Positions 1 to 5,405 of a stretch of 8,966 nt of DNA are shown in pieces. The stretch is from Paracoccaceae bacterium. Its GTDB lineage: Bacteria > Pseudomonadota > Alphaproteobacteria > Rhodobacterales > Rhodobacteraceae. The notes under the pieces are model-generated. The model did no database searches, was not told where the DNA came from, and saw nothing but the letters and a program-made list of their open reading frames with translations. The stretch covers positions 1 through 8,966 of the forward strand of contig SLPP01000240.1 in the NCBI GenBank assembly GCA_007131945.1. The letters are read 5' to 3'. The position numbers and the translations under genes were made by a program. The stretch's first letter is position 1. Every line of letters starts with the position of its first letter.

Positions 1-690
1 GGATCGCGCGCGCGGCCGGACCTGCCGGCGGGCGTGCCGGTGCTGACCGACCCCGCCGATCTGCCCGCGACAGGCGCCGATCTCGTCGTCGAGGCCGCCG
101 GCCGCGACGCGGTCGCGCCCTGGGCGCTGGCGGCGCTGGCGGCGGGGATCGACGTCGCGGTCAGCTCGACCTCGGCCTTCGCCGACGGCGGGCTCCTCGA
201 CGAGCTTTCGGCGCGCGCCCGGTCGAGCGGCGCACAGCTGATCGTTCCACCGGGCGCGCTGGGCGGGATCGACGCGCTCGCCGCCGCGGGTCGGATGGGG
301 CCGGTCTCGCTCACGCACCGGATCGTCAAGCCGCCCCGCGCCTGGGCCGGGACCGAGGCCGAAAGCCTGTGCGACCTCGCCGCCGTGACCGCGCCCGCGA
401 CCTTCTTCGAGGGCAGCGCCGGCGAGGCCGCCGCGCGCTTTCCGCAGAACGCCAATGTCGCGCTGATCGCGGCGCTGGCCGGGCCGGGGCCGGAGGCGAC
501 GCGCGTTGCGCTGATCGCCGATCCGGCGGCGACGGCGAACCGGCACGAGATCGCGGCCGAGGGCGATTTCGGGCACATGACGCTGGCCTTCGAGAACGCG
601 CCCCTGCCGGACAATCCGAAATCCTCGGCCATGACCGCGCTGTCGCTGGTGCGGCTGATCGAGAACCGCGCCGCGCCGGTGGTGATCTGA
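1..690 (+). CDS. nadX: L-aspartate dehydrogenase, 3' part (5' end outside window)
   Basis: The reading frame is open from base 1 to the TGA at 688-690 and gives 229 residues. Family members are usually about 265 residues, so roughly 35 residues with the glycine-rich NAD(P)-binding loop lie upstream. Visible family features are VVEAAG with A-A-G-I-D-V-A-V-S-S (end of the Rossmann domain), KPPRAW (residues 110-115), ARFPQNANVA (about 145-154), NRHEI (180-184, holding the expected active-site histidine) and PLPDNPKSSA (201-210). The C-terminus ends in APVVI, as is usual in this family. The enzyme interconverts L-aspartate and iminoaspartate (oxaloacetate plus ammonia after hydrolysis) with NAD(P) in the cytoplasm. 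It can feed NAD synthesis through NadA or act in aspartate catabolism. The TRAP transporter downstream is on the same strand, but 180 bases and its own apparent promoter separate them. The family call is firm. The physiological direction is not shown by the sequence. Confidence 0.9.
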   Translation, partial: GSRARPDLPAGVPVLTDPADLPATGADLVVEAAGRDAVAPWALAALAAGIDVAVSSTSAFADGGLLDELSARARSSGAQLIVPPGALGGIDALAAAGRMGPVSLTHRIVKPPRAWAGTEAESLCDLAAVTAPATFFEGSAGEAAARFPQNANVALIAALAGPGPEATRVALIADPAATANRHEIAAEGDFGHMTLAFENAPLPDNPKSSAMTALSLVRLIENRAAPVVI

Positions 691-717
691 TGCGCGCCCC
701 CGTGATCCCGCGCCATT

Positions 718-753
718 CCGGGCTTGACAGAATCACCCGGCCCGGTTTTATTT
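718..753 (+). terminator. terminator-like hairpin after nadX, overlapping the dctP promoter
   Basis: CCGGGC (718-723) is the exact reverse complement of GCCCGG (740-745), with a 16-base loop, followed at once by TTTTATTT (746-753). A GC-only stem plus a T-rich tract fits a Rho-independent terminator for nadX located 28 bases after its stop. The stem is only 6 bp and the loop is long, so it may be weak. The same bases carry the -35 box (in the loop) and the -10 region (in the T tract) of the next promoter. Confidence 0.4.
724..752 (+). promoter_or_regulatory. sigma-70-type promoter for the TRAP operon
   Basis: There is a perfect -35 hexamer, TTGACA (724-729). After 17 bases comes TTTATT (747-752), or TTTTAT (746-751) after 16 bases, each matching the TATAAT consensus at 4 of 6 positions. 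Transcription would start near 758-760, giving a leader of about 112 bases before dctP. This is the most AT-rich stretch between nadX and dctP. The -35 also lies in a CATTCCGGGCTTGAC context that resembles dispersed alphaproteobacterial repeats, so a chance match cannot be excluded. Confidence 0.6.
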
Positions 754-764
754 CAAGCTTGAAA
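751..764. promoter_or_regulatory. 14-bp perfect palindrome, probable operator
   Basis: TTTCAAGCTTGAAA is exactly self-complementary (7-bp half sites, no spacer). It covers the end of the -10 region and the expected transcription start of the TRAP operon, where a bound repressor would block initiation. Organic-acid TRAP operons are commonly controlled by GntR, IclR or LysR regulators, but no regulator gene is in this window and the site matches no consensus I can name with certainty. Confidence 0.5.
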
Positions 765-811
765 GAATTGTCGCCGCCCGAGCCGCCTTTACCGCGGAGC
801 GCGGCCGCGCC

Positions 812-874
812 ATGATCCGTCCGAAACCCAGGAAACCGCAATCCAGGAAACCGCAGACAGGGAGACTGCAATGA
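812..874 (+). CDS. possible 20-codon leader ORF overlapping the dctP start
   Basis: The ATG at 812 opens a 20-codon frame ending in the TGA at 872-874, which overlaps the dctP ATG (871-873) as ATGA. The predicted peptide is strongly basic and contains a repeated RKPQ unit (residues 7-10 and 12-15) because the frame runs through the 15-bp tandem repeat. A GGAG at 796-799 is 12 bases upstream, a poor distance for a ribosome-binding site. A stop-start overlap is typical of translational coupling, but in this short leader it could be chance. I know of no homologue. Confidence 0.25.
   Translation: MIRPKPRKPQSRKPQTGRLQ
826..870. repeat. 15-bp tandem repeat ending at the dctP start codon
   Basis: There are three units of 15 bp: 826-840, 841-855 and 856-870. 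The first two share an exact 13-base core, CCAGGAAACCGCA (828-840 and 843-855). The third is diverged (about 9 of 15 identical) and ends at the base before the dctP ATG. Each unit holds a purine-rich Shine-Dalgarno-like stretch (AGGAAA at 830 and 845, AGGGAG at 859). Only the last is at normal distance from the start codon. Confidence 0.75.
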
Positions 875-1857
875 AAGACCTGAGGACCACCTTCGCCGCC
901 CTCGCCGTCGGCGCCGCCGCCGGCCTCGCCCCGGCGCTTGCCGCCGCGCAGGACATGCGCATCGGCCTGATCACGCCGCCGAGCCATGTCTGGAGCCAGG
1001 CGGCGATGGCGATGGGCGAGGAACTGTCGGAAGCCACCGACGGGCGCATCACGCTGCAGGTCTTCCCCGGCGGACAGCTCGGCAACGAGGCGCAGATGCT
1101 CCAGCAGCTGCAGACCGGCGCGCTCGACATGTCCTTCATGACCGTGGCCGAGATCTCGAACCGGGTGCCCGAATTCGGCGCCTTCTTCGCGCCGTTCCTC
1201 GCCGACGACATCGCCCATGCGGGGCGGATCATCCGCTCGGACGTCGCCGCCTCGCTCCTCGAGCTGCTGCCCGAGGAAGTCGGCGTCGTCGGCCTCGGTT
1301 ACGGCAGCGCCGGCATGCGCCAGATGGTCAGCCGCCCCGAGGTCAACGCCGCCGCGGATCTCAACGGGCTGAAGATCCGCATCACGCCGGTCGATGCCTT
1401 CCGCGACTTCTACAACGCGCTGGGCACCGCGCCGACGCCGATGCCGCTGCCGGCGGTCTATGACGCGCTGGCCAATGCCCAGGTCGATGCGATCGACATG
1501 GACGCCGAGCTGATCTGGGCGATGCGCTACTACGAGCAGGCGCCGACCGTGCTCGAGACCAACCACGCGCTCTTCCCGATGGTCGGGCTGGTTTCCGGCC
1601 GGGTCTGGGCCGGGCTCCCGGCCGAGGATCGCGAGCTGATCACCGAGGTCATGCGCCGGCATCTCGATGGCGTCCTCGACACCTATGCCGAGCGCGACCC
1701 GGAATGGATGGCGCAGGTCGAGGCGACCGAGGGCGTGATCTACACCCGCGTCGGGCCGGACTTCTTCGCCGAGGCGATCGAGGCCTGGGAGGCGATCTGG
1801 GCCGAGCGCGCGCCGATCCTCGCCGATCTGCGCGCCGTCGCCGCGGAAACGCGCTGA
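871..1857 (+). CDS. dctP: TRAP transporter substrate-binding protein, DctP family
   Basis: A 328-residue protein, typical for the family. Residues 1-27 form a Sec signal peptide (basic MKDLR, Ala/Leu-rich core, cleavage near AAAQ|D). The mature protein binds a substrate in the periplasm and delivers it to DctQM. R150 (in GMRQMVSRP) and R170 (in GLKIRITP) are 20 residues apart, as are the two ligand-contacting arginines of SiaP (R127 and R147). R170 is the expected carboxylate clamp, so an organic acid ligand is likely. In the stretch ANAQVDAIDMD (201-211) the common Q-E-N-P-type sequence is replaced by I-D-M-D, which suggests the ligand differs from a simple C4-dicarboxylate. AGGGAG lies 6 bases before the ATG. 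It is the first gene of the dctPQM operon. The exact substrate is unknown. The nearby aspartate dehydrogenase hints at an amino or dicarboxylic acid. Confidence 0.93.
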   Translation: MKDLRTTFAALAVGAAAGLAPALAAAQDMRIGLITPPSHVWSQAAMAMGEELSEATDGRITLQVFPGGQLGNEAQMLQQLQTGALDMSFMTVAEISNRVPEFGAFFAPFLADDIAHAGRIIRSDVAASLLELLPEEVGVVGLGYGSAGMRQMVSRPEVNAAADLNGLKIRITPVDAFRDFYNALGTAPTPMPLPAVYDALANAQVDAIDMDAELIWAMRYYEQAPTVLETNHALFPMVGLVSGRVWAGLPAEDRELITEVMRRHLDGVLDTYAERDPEWMAQVEATEGVIYTRVGPDFFAEAIEAWEAIWAERAPILADLRAVAAETR

Positions 1858-1868
1858 GCCGCCACCGC

Positions 1869-1896
1869 GCCGGGGACGCGTTGCGCGCGCCCCGGC
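1869..1896 (+). other. intercistronic RNA hairpin between dctP and dctQ
   Basis: GCCGGGG (1869-1875) pairs exactly with CCCCGGC (1890-1896). The 14-base loop can pair further as CGCG (1877-1880) with CGCG downstream. No T tract follows, so it is not an ordinary terminator. It sits 12 bases after the dctP stop, where hairpins in binding-protein transporter operons often protect the upstream message and keep the binding protein in excess over the membrane subunits. Confidence 0.55.
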
Positions 1897-1920
1897 CGCA
1901 TCGGATGCGCAGGTGACAGG

Positions 1921-2481
1921 ATGATCCTCCACAGGCTTTCCGCCGGCTGGGCCCGGGTCGAGATGGTCGCGGCCGCGATCCTGGCGGCGACGGTCAGCCT
2001 GCTCATCCTCTTCAATGTCGCCACCCGCGCGATGCGCCAGGCCGTCTTCTGGGTCGACGAGGCGGCGATCTATGCGATGGTGGCGATGACCTTCCTCGCC
2101 GCCTCGGCCTCGATCGAACGGCGCGAGGCGATCTCGATCACGCTGATCGTCGACATGCTCGGCCCGCGGGCAAGCCGGTTCTTCTGGCTCTTCGTCGACC
2201 TGGTCACGCTGGGCGCGGCGGCGCTGGTCGTCTGGACCTGCTGGATCTGGTTCGACCCGCTGACGCTGATCGCGGTCGATTTCGACCTGCGCGCCTTCCG
2301 CCGCGAGACCTTCAACTTCATCTATGCCGAGCCGACCTCGACTCTGGGCATGCCCAAGTTCTGGTTCTGGCTGGTGATGCCGGTCTTCGCGCTGGGCCTG
2401 ACGCTGCACGCGGTCTCGAACCTGGTCAAGACGCTCGCCGGCCGCGTCCCCGCCCCGGTCGCGCGGGACGACGCGTCATGA
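1921..2481 (+). CDS. dctQ: TRAP transporter small membrane subunit, DctQ family
   Basis: A 186-residue integral inner-membrane protein with four predicted helices at about residues 14-33, 48-65, 88-110 and 147-168. The family signature is visible in WVDEAAIYAMVAMTFLAAS (44-62) followed by a charged ERRE turn (66-69) and ISITLIVD. It partners DctM in Na+-driven uptake of the solute delivered by DctP. The loop between helices 3 and 4 is about 35 residues and rich in aromatic and basic residues (FDLRAFRRETFNF), somewhat long but within family range. AGGTGA (1911-1916) serves as the ribosome-binding site. The gene follows dctP by 63 bases containing a hairpin, and its last four bases overlap the dctM start, implying coupled translation. 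Confidence 0.92.
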   Translation: MILHRLSAGWARVEMVAAAILAATVSLLILFNVATRAMRQAVFWVDEAAIYAMVAMTFLAASASIERREAISITLIVDMLGPRASRFFWLFVDLVTLGAAALVVWTCWIWFDPLTLIAVDFDLRAFRRETFNFIYAEPTSTLGMPKFWFWLVMPVFALGLTLHAVSNLVKTLAGRVPAPVARDDAS

Positions 2482-3737
2482 CCGCCGTCGTCTTCTTCGT
2501 GCTGCTCCTCGGCGCGGTGCCGATCAGCATCGTGCTGATCATGACCTCGGCCTGGTACGTCCAGTCGAGCGGCAACCGCGTGCTCTTCGACAGCTTCGCC
2601 CAGCAGCTCTTCGCCGGGATCGAAAGCTACGGCCTTCTCGCCATACCGCTCTTCATGCTCACGGGCGAGCTGATGAACGAGGGCGGCGCCACCCGCCGGC
2701 TGGTGCAGGCCGCGCGCGTCTTCGTCGGCGGCTTCCGCGGCGGGCTGGCCTATATCAACCTCCTGGCCAACATGTTCATGGCGGCGATCATCGGCTCGGC
2801 GGTGAGCCAGATCGCGGTGATGTCGCGCGCCATGGTCCCGGCGATGCAGGCCGAGGGCTATCGCAAGGATTTCGCCACCGCCACCACTGCCGCCGGCGGG
2901 CTGCTGGCGCCGATCATCCCGCCCTCGATGCTGCTGGTCATCTACGGCGTGCTGGCGCAGCTGCCGATCGCGGATCTCTTCATCGCCGGCATCATCCCGG
3001 GGCTGATGCTGACCGGCGGCTTCTTCCTCGTCGTGGCGCTGATCGGGCTCAGGCAGCAGTTTCCCAAGGGCGAGTGGATGACGCCCGGCGCGGCGGGAAG
3101 GGCGCTTCTTTCCGCGGTGCCGGCGGCGATGATCCCGGCGGTGATCGTCGGCTCGATCATCTTCGGCATCGCCACGCCCACCGAATCCGCCGCCATCGCC
3201 TCGGTCATCGCCTTCCTGATCGGCGCGCTCGTCTATCGCGACCTCGACTGGTCGCGCTTCTTCGCCATGTTCCTGCGCGTCGCGGCCTCGTCGAGCATGG
3301 TGATCTTCCTGATCGCGGCGGCGAATGTCTTCGGCTGGGTGGTGATCTACGAGGCGCTGCCGCAGCGGCTGACGGCGATGATCGTCGAGCTGACGCGCGA
3401 CCCGCTGGTCTTCCTCCTGATCGTCATGGTGATCCTCTTCTTCGTCGGCATGGTGATCGACGGCATCGCCGCGCTGATCCTCGTCGTGCCGCTCCTGCTG
3501 CCCGTCGCGGTCGAGGTCTACGGCATCCACCCGGTGCAGTTCGGCCTGGTGATCAGCCTCAACCTGGTGCTCGGGCTCCTGACCCCGCCGGTCGGCGCCG
3601 GGCTCTACGTCGCCGCGGCGATGACCGGGGCGCGGCCCACCGGCATCTTCCTGCAGCTCCTGCCTTTCCTCGGCGTCGCGCTCGTGGTGCTGCTGCTCCT
3701 GTGCGTCTTCCCCGTGCTGACGCTGGCGCTGCTCTGA
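2478..3737 (+). CDS. dctM: TRAP transporter large membrane subunit, DctM family
   Basis: A 419-residue, very hydrophobic protein of normal length for the channel subunit, with about a dozen membrane segments in two related halves. The first half carries GSAVSQIAVMSRAMVPAM (106-123) and the hallmark AGGLLAPIIPPSMLLVIYGV (139-158). The second carries FGIATPTESAAIAS (229-242), D328 in GMVIDGIAALI and LGLLTPPVGAGLYVAAAM (365-382). These PP-containing hairpins line the Na+ and substrate sites in SiaQM-type structures. The first-half motif reads G-S-A-V-S where many homologues have G-S-S/G-A-T, a mild deviation. The start ATG overlaps the dctQ stop (ATGA). It is the last gene of the operon: the next ORF begins 104 bases later with its own apparent promoter. 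Confidence 0.95.
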   Translation: MTAVVFFVLLLGAVPISIVLIMTSAWYVQSSGNRVLFDSFAQQLFAGIESYGLLAIPLFMLTGELMNEGGATRRLVQAARVFVGGFRGGLAYINLLANMFMAAIIGSAVSQIAVMSRAMVPAMQAEGYRKDFATATTAAGGLLAPIIPPSMLLVIYGVLAQLPIADLFIAGIIPGLMLTGGFFLVVALIGLRQQFPKGEWMTPGAAGRALLSAVPAAMIPAVIVGSIIFGIATPTESAAIASVIAFLIGALVYRDLDWSRFFAMFLRVAASSSMVIFLIAAANVFGWVVIYEALPQRLTAMIVELTRDPLVFLLIVMVILFFVGMVIDGIAALILVVPLLLPVAVEVYGIHPVQFGLVISLNLVLGLLTPPVGAGLYVAAAMTGARPTGIFLQLLPFLGVALVVLLLLCVFPVLTLALL

Positions 3738-3745
3738 ACCGTGGC

Positions 3746-3769
3746 GGGCGGATGCAACATCTTTCGCCC
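3746..3769 (+). terminator. weak hairpin after dctM
   Basis: GGGCG (3746-3750) pairs with CGCCC (3765-3769), extended by a G-U and an A-U pair, nine bases after the dctM stop. No T tract follows. It may mark the 3' end of the TRAP message, but termination here is only a suggestion. Confidence 0.25.
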
Positions 3770-3785
3770 CTCGCGCGCGGGTGAA

Positions 3786-3813
3786 TTGCGGGGGCCGCGA
3801 AAACGGCTATGGT
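3786..3813 (+). promoter_or_regulatory. candidate promoter for the lipoprotein gene
   Basis: TTGCGG (3786-3791), 16 bases, then TATGGT (3808-3813) in the context CGGCTATGGT. The match to consensus is modest (3/6 and 4/6), but GGCTAT-like -10 regions recur in this window. It would place the transcript start near 3820, shortly before the ATG at 3842, and it makes the upstream in-frame ATG at 3809 unlikely as the start. Confidence 0.4.
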
Positions 3814-3841
3814 GCGCGCGAATCGCCCCCGGGATCACCCC

Positions 3842-4222
3842 ATGCGCGCCGCTCTTCTCCTTGCCCTCGCGGGCATTCTGGTCCTGACCGCCTGCGCCGA
3901 CCGGCGCGGCGACTGCGTCGAGGCGGCTTTGCGCGACGTGCGCGTGCTGGAAGAGCTGATCGCCGAGACCGAGCGCAACCTCGAGCGCGGCTACGCGCTG
4001 CAGCCCGAGCCGACGGTGCGCACCGGCGTCAGCTTCTGCCTCACCGCGAACAACCCGCTGGGCATCTGCACCTCGACCCAGACCGAGGTGCGCGAGCGGC
4101 CGGTGGCGATCGACATGCTGGCCGAGCGGCGCAAGCTGCGCCAGCTGCGCGAGCGCGAGGCCGAGCTGCGCGAACGCGCCCGGCTCGAGGTCATGGCCTG
4201 CGAGGCGCGTTTCCCGCGCTGA
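3842..4222 (+). CDS. small cysteine-rich lipoprotein, conserved hypothetical
   Basis: A 126-residue protein of unknown function. Residues 1-18 form a lipoprotein signal (MRAALLLALAGILVLTAC) with lipobox L-T-A-C, so Cys18 should be lipidated and the protein anchored in the envelope. Four further cysteines (25, 66, 76, 120) could form two disulfides. Two charged helical stretches, about 26-50 (VEAALRDVRVLEELIAETER) and 89-118 (rich in L, E and R in heptad-like spacing), could pair as a coiled coil. Between them lies the segment LTANNPLGICTSTQTEV with Cys76. An in-frame ATG at 3809 was rejected because it would put 11 polar residues before the signal and falls in the promoter. Similar small proteins occur in many Rhodobacterales as far as I recall. 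Their role is not known. It stands alone between dctM and qor. Confidence 0.82.
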   Translation: MRAALLLALAGILVLTACADRRGDCVEAALRDVRVLEELIAETERNLERGYALQPEPTVRTGVSFCLTANNPLGICTSTQTEVRERPVAIDMLAERRKLRQLREREAELRERARLEVMACEARFPR

Positions 4223-4228
4223 TCCGCC

Positions 4229-4257
4229 TTCACCCCGCCCGCGTCCTCGGCTAGCCT
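4229..4257 (+). promoter_or_regulatory. candidate promoter for qor
   Basis: TTCACC (4229-4234, 4/6), a 17-base spacer, then TAGCCT (4252-4257, 3/6) inside the 8-bp palindrome GGCTAGCC (4249-4256). The position fits a short leader before the ATG at 4289. The -10 context CGGCTA is shared with the candidate promoter at 3786-3813. Confidence 0.35.
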
Positions 4258-4288
4258 TGCGCAGAACCGTATCGGGGGAGGCGAGGGA

Positions 4289-5263
4289 ATGGCGAAGACC
4301 GTGGTGATCCGGGCGCATGGCGGCCCCGCGGTGCTGGAAATCGAGGACCGCCCGGTGGGCGAGCCCGGCCCGGGCGAGATCCGCATCCGGCAACATGCCT
4401 GCGGGCTAAACTACATCGATGTCTACCAGCGCGACGGGCTCTACCCGATGCGCCTGCCGCACCCGCTGGGGATGGAGGCCGCCGGCGAGGTCGAGGCGGT
4501 GGGCACGGGGGTCACGCATCTGAAACCCGGCGACCGCGCCGCCTATGCCGCGCAGCCGCCCGGCGCCTATTGCGAGGCGCGGGTGATGCCCGCCGCCCAG
4601 GTCTGCCCGCTGCCCGGCGAGGTCGAGTTCGAGACCGGCGCGGCGATGATGCTCAAGGGGCTGACGGTCGAGTATCTCTTCCACCGCACGGTGCCGCTGA
4701 AGGCGGGCGACACGGTGCTCTTCCATGCCGCCGCCGGCGGCGTGGGGCTGATCGCCTGCCAATGGGCGCGTTCCGAGGGGATCCGGCTGATCGGCACCGC
4801 CGGCTCGGCGGACAAATGCGCGCTGGCGAAGGCGCATGGCGCGGATGCCTGCATCGACTACCGCGACACCGACTGGCCGAAACAGGTGCGCGCGCTGACC
4901 GACGGGCGAGGGGTCGACGTGGTGATGGATTCGGTCGGCGCGGCGACCTTCGCGGGCTCGCTCGACTGCCTGCGGCCGCTGGGCATGATGATCTCCTTCG
5001 GCAATGCCTCGGGCAAGGTACCGCCCTTCGACATCGCCACCCTCGCCGCCAAGGGCTCGCTGCAGATCACCCGGCCGACGCTCTTCACCCATATCGCCGC
5101 GCATGAACGCTGCCAGGAAATGGCGCGGCACCTCTTCGACAAGGTGCTCTCGGGCGCGGTGAGGATCCGGATCGACCAGCGCTTCCCGCTCGACGCGGTG
5201 GCCGAGGCGCATCGCGTGCTCGAGGCGCGCCGGACGACCGGCTCGACCGTCCTGCTGCCCTGA
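4289..5263 (+). CDS. qor: NADPH:quinone oxidoreductase (zeta-crystallin type, zinc-free MDR family)
   Basis: A 324-residue cytoplasmic enzyme, the same length class as E. coli QorA. The N-terminal GroES-like part has GLNYIDVYQRDGLY (39-52) and GMEAAGEVEAVGTGVTHLKPGDR (61-83). The nucleotide-binding part has HAAAGGVGLIACQWA (146-160), with the AxxGGVG loop for NADPH. K176 and Y191 sit where cofactor contacts are expected. SLDCLRPLGMMISFGNASG (224-242) and KGSLQITRP (255-263) are further QOR hallmarks. The cysteine and histidine zinc ligands of alcohol dehydrogenases are absent. The enzyme reduces quinones, probably by one electron, using NADPH. It may also act on enones or other carbonyls. A strong ribosome-binding site, GGGGGAGG (4274-4281), lies 7 bases before the ATG. 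It appears monocistronic and converges on the next gene. Confidence 0.93.
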   Translation: MAKTVVIRAHGGPAVLEIEDRPVGEPGPGEIRIRQHACGLNYIDVYQRDGLYPMRLPHPLGMEAAGEVEAVGTGVTHLKPGDRAAYAAQPPGAYCEARVMPAAQVCPLPGEVEFETGAAMMLKGLTVEYLFHRTVPLKAGDTVLFHAAAGGVGLIACQWARSEGIRLIGTAGSADKCALAKAHGADACIDYRDTDWPKQVRALTDGRGVDVVMDSVGAATFAGSLDCLRPLGMMISFGNASGKVPPFDIATLAAKGSLQITRPTLFTHIAAHERCQEMARHLFDKVLSGAVRIRIDQRFPLDAVAEAHRVLEARRTTGSTVLLP

Positions 5264-5405
5264 CAGCGGCGGCGCCGGCGGCGGAAGGGCCGGGATCCGT
5301 TGCCCGAGGCGTCGCCGGCGCGGCGCGGGATCGGCGCGGGATCGACTACCGGGGCGGTCGCCGGTCAGGCTTTCGGGCAAGCCGCACGCGCCGTCCCGGC
5401 CGCGC
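5264..5405. other. convergent intergenic region with inverted repeats
   Basis: This stretch lies between two converging genes. TTGCCCGA (5300-5307) is the exact complement of TCGGGCAA (5373-5380), enclosing 65 bases. A smaller hairpin, GGCTT-TCGGGC-AAGCC (5368-5383), uses the right arm. CGCCGGCG occurs at 5273-5280 and 5313-5320. No T tract follows on either strand, so a bidirectional terminator is only a guess. I see no gene here. Confidence 0.35.
5321..5342. repeat. 11-bp tandem repeat, two copies
   Basis: CGGCGCGGGAT occurs at 5321-5331 and again at 5332-5342 without interruption, and CG follows. It lies inside the 65-base interval of the longer inverted repeat between qor and the SPOR protein gene. 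Confidence 0.7.

Noticed and set aside
799..810. 12-bp palindrome GCGCGGCCGCGC in the dctP leader
   Set aside because: Entirely G/C with no loop, so a weak RNA structure, and such words are common by composition in this genome. It is not counted as an operator.
748..2409. Long minus-strand open frame (553 codons) opposite dctP and dctQ
   Set aside because: Its translation is rich in Arg, Asp, Gly and His without domains, as expected for the antisense frame of GC-rich codons. The plus strand has clear TRAP genes.
2322..3530. Long minus-strand open frame opposite dctM
   Set aside because: Low-complexity His/Asp/Arg-rich translation and no ribosome-binding site. It mirrors the hydrophobic DctM sequence.
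3074..3784. Plus-strand overlapping frame inside dctM
   Set aside because: Arg/Ala/Gly-rich out-of-frame translation without motifs. DctM is intact in the other frame.
3809..3841. Upstream ATG for the lipoprotein
   Set aside because: It overlaps the candidate -10 box and would bury the lipoprotein signal behind 11 polar residues.
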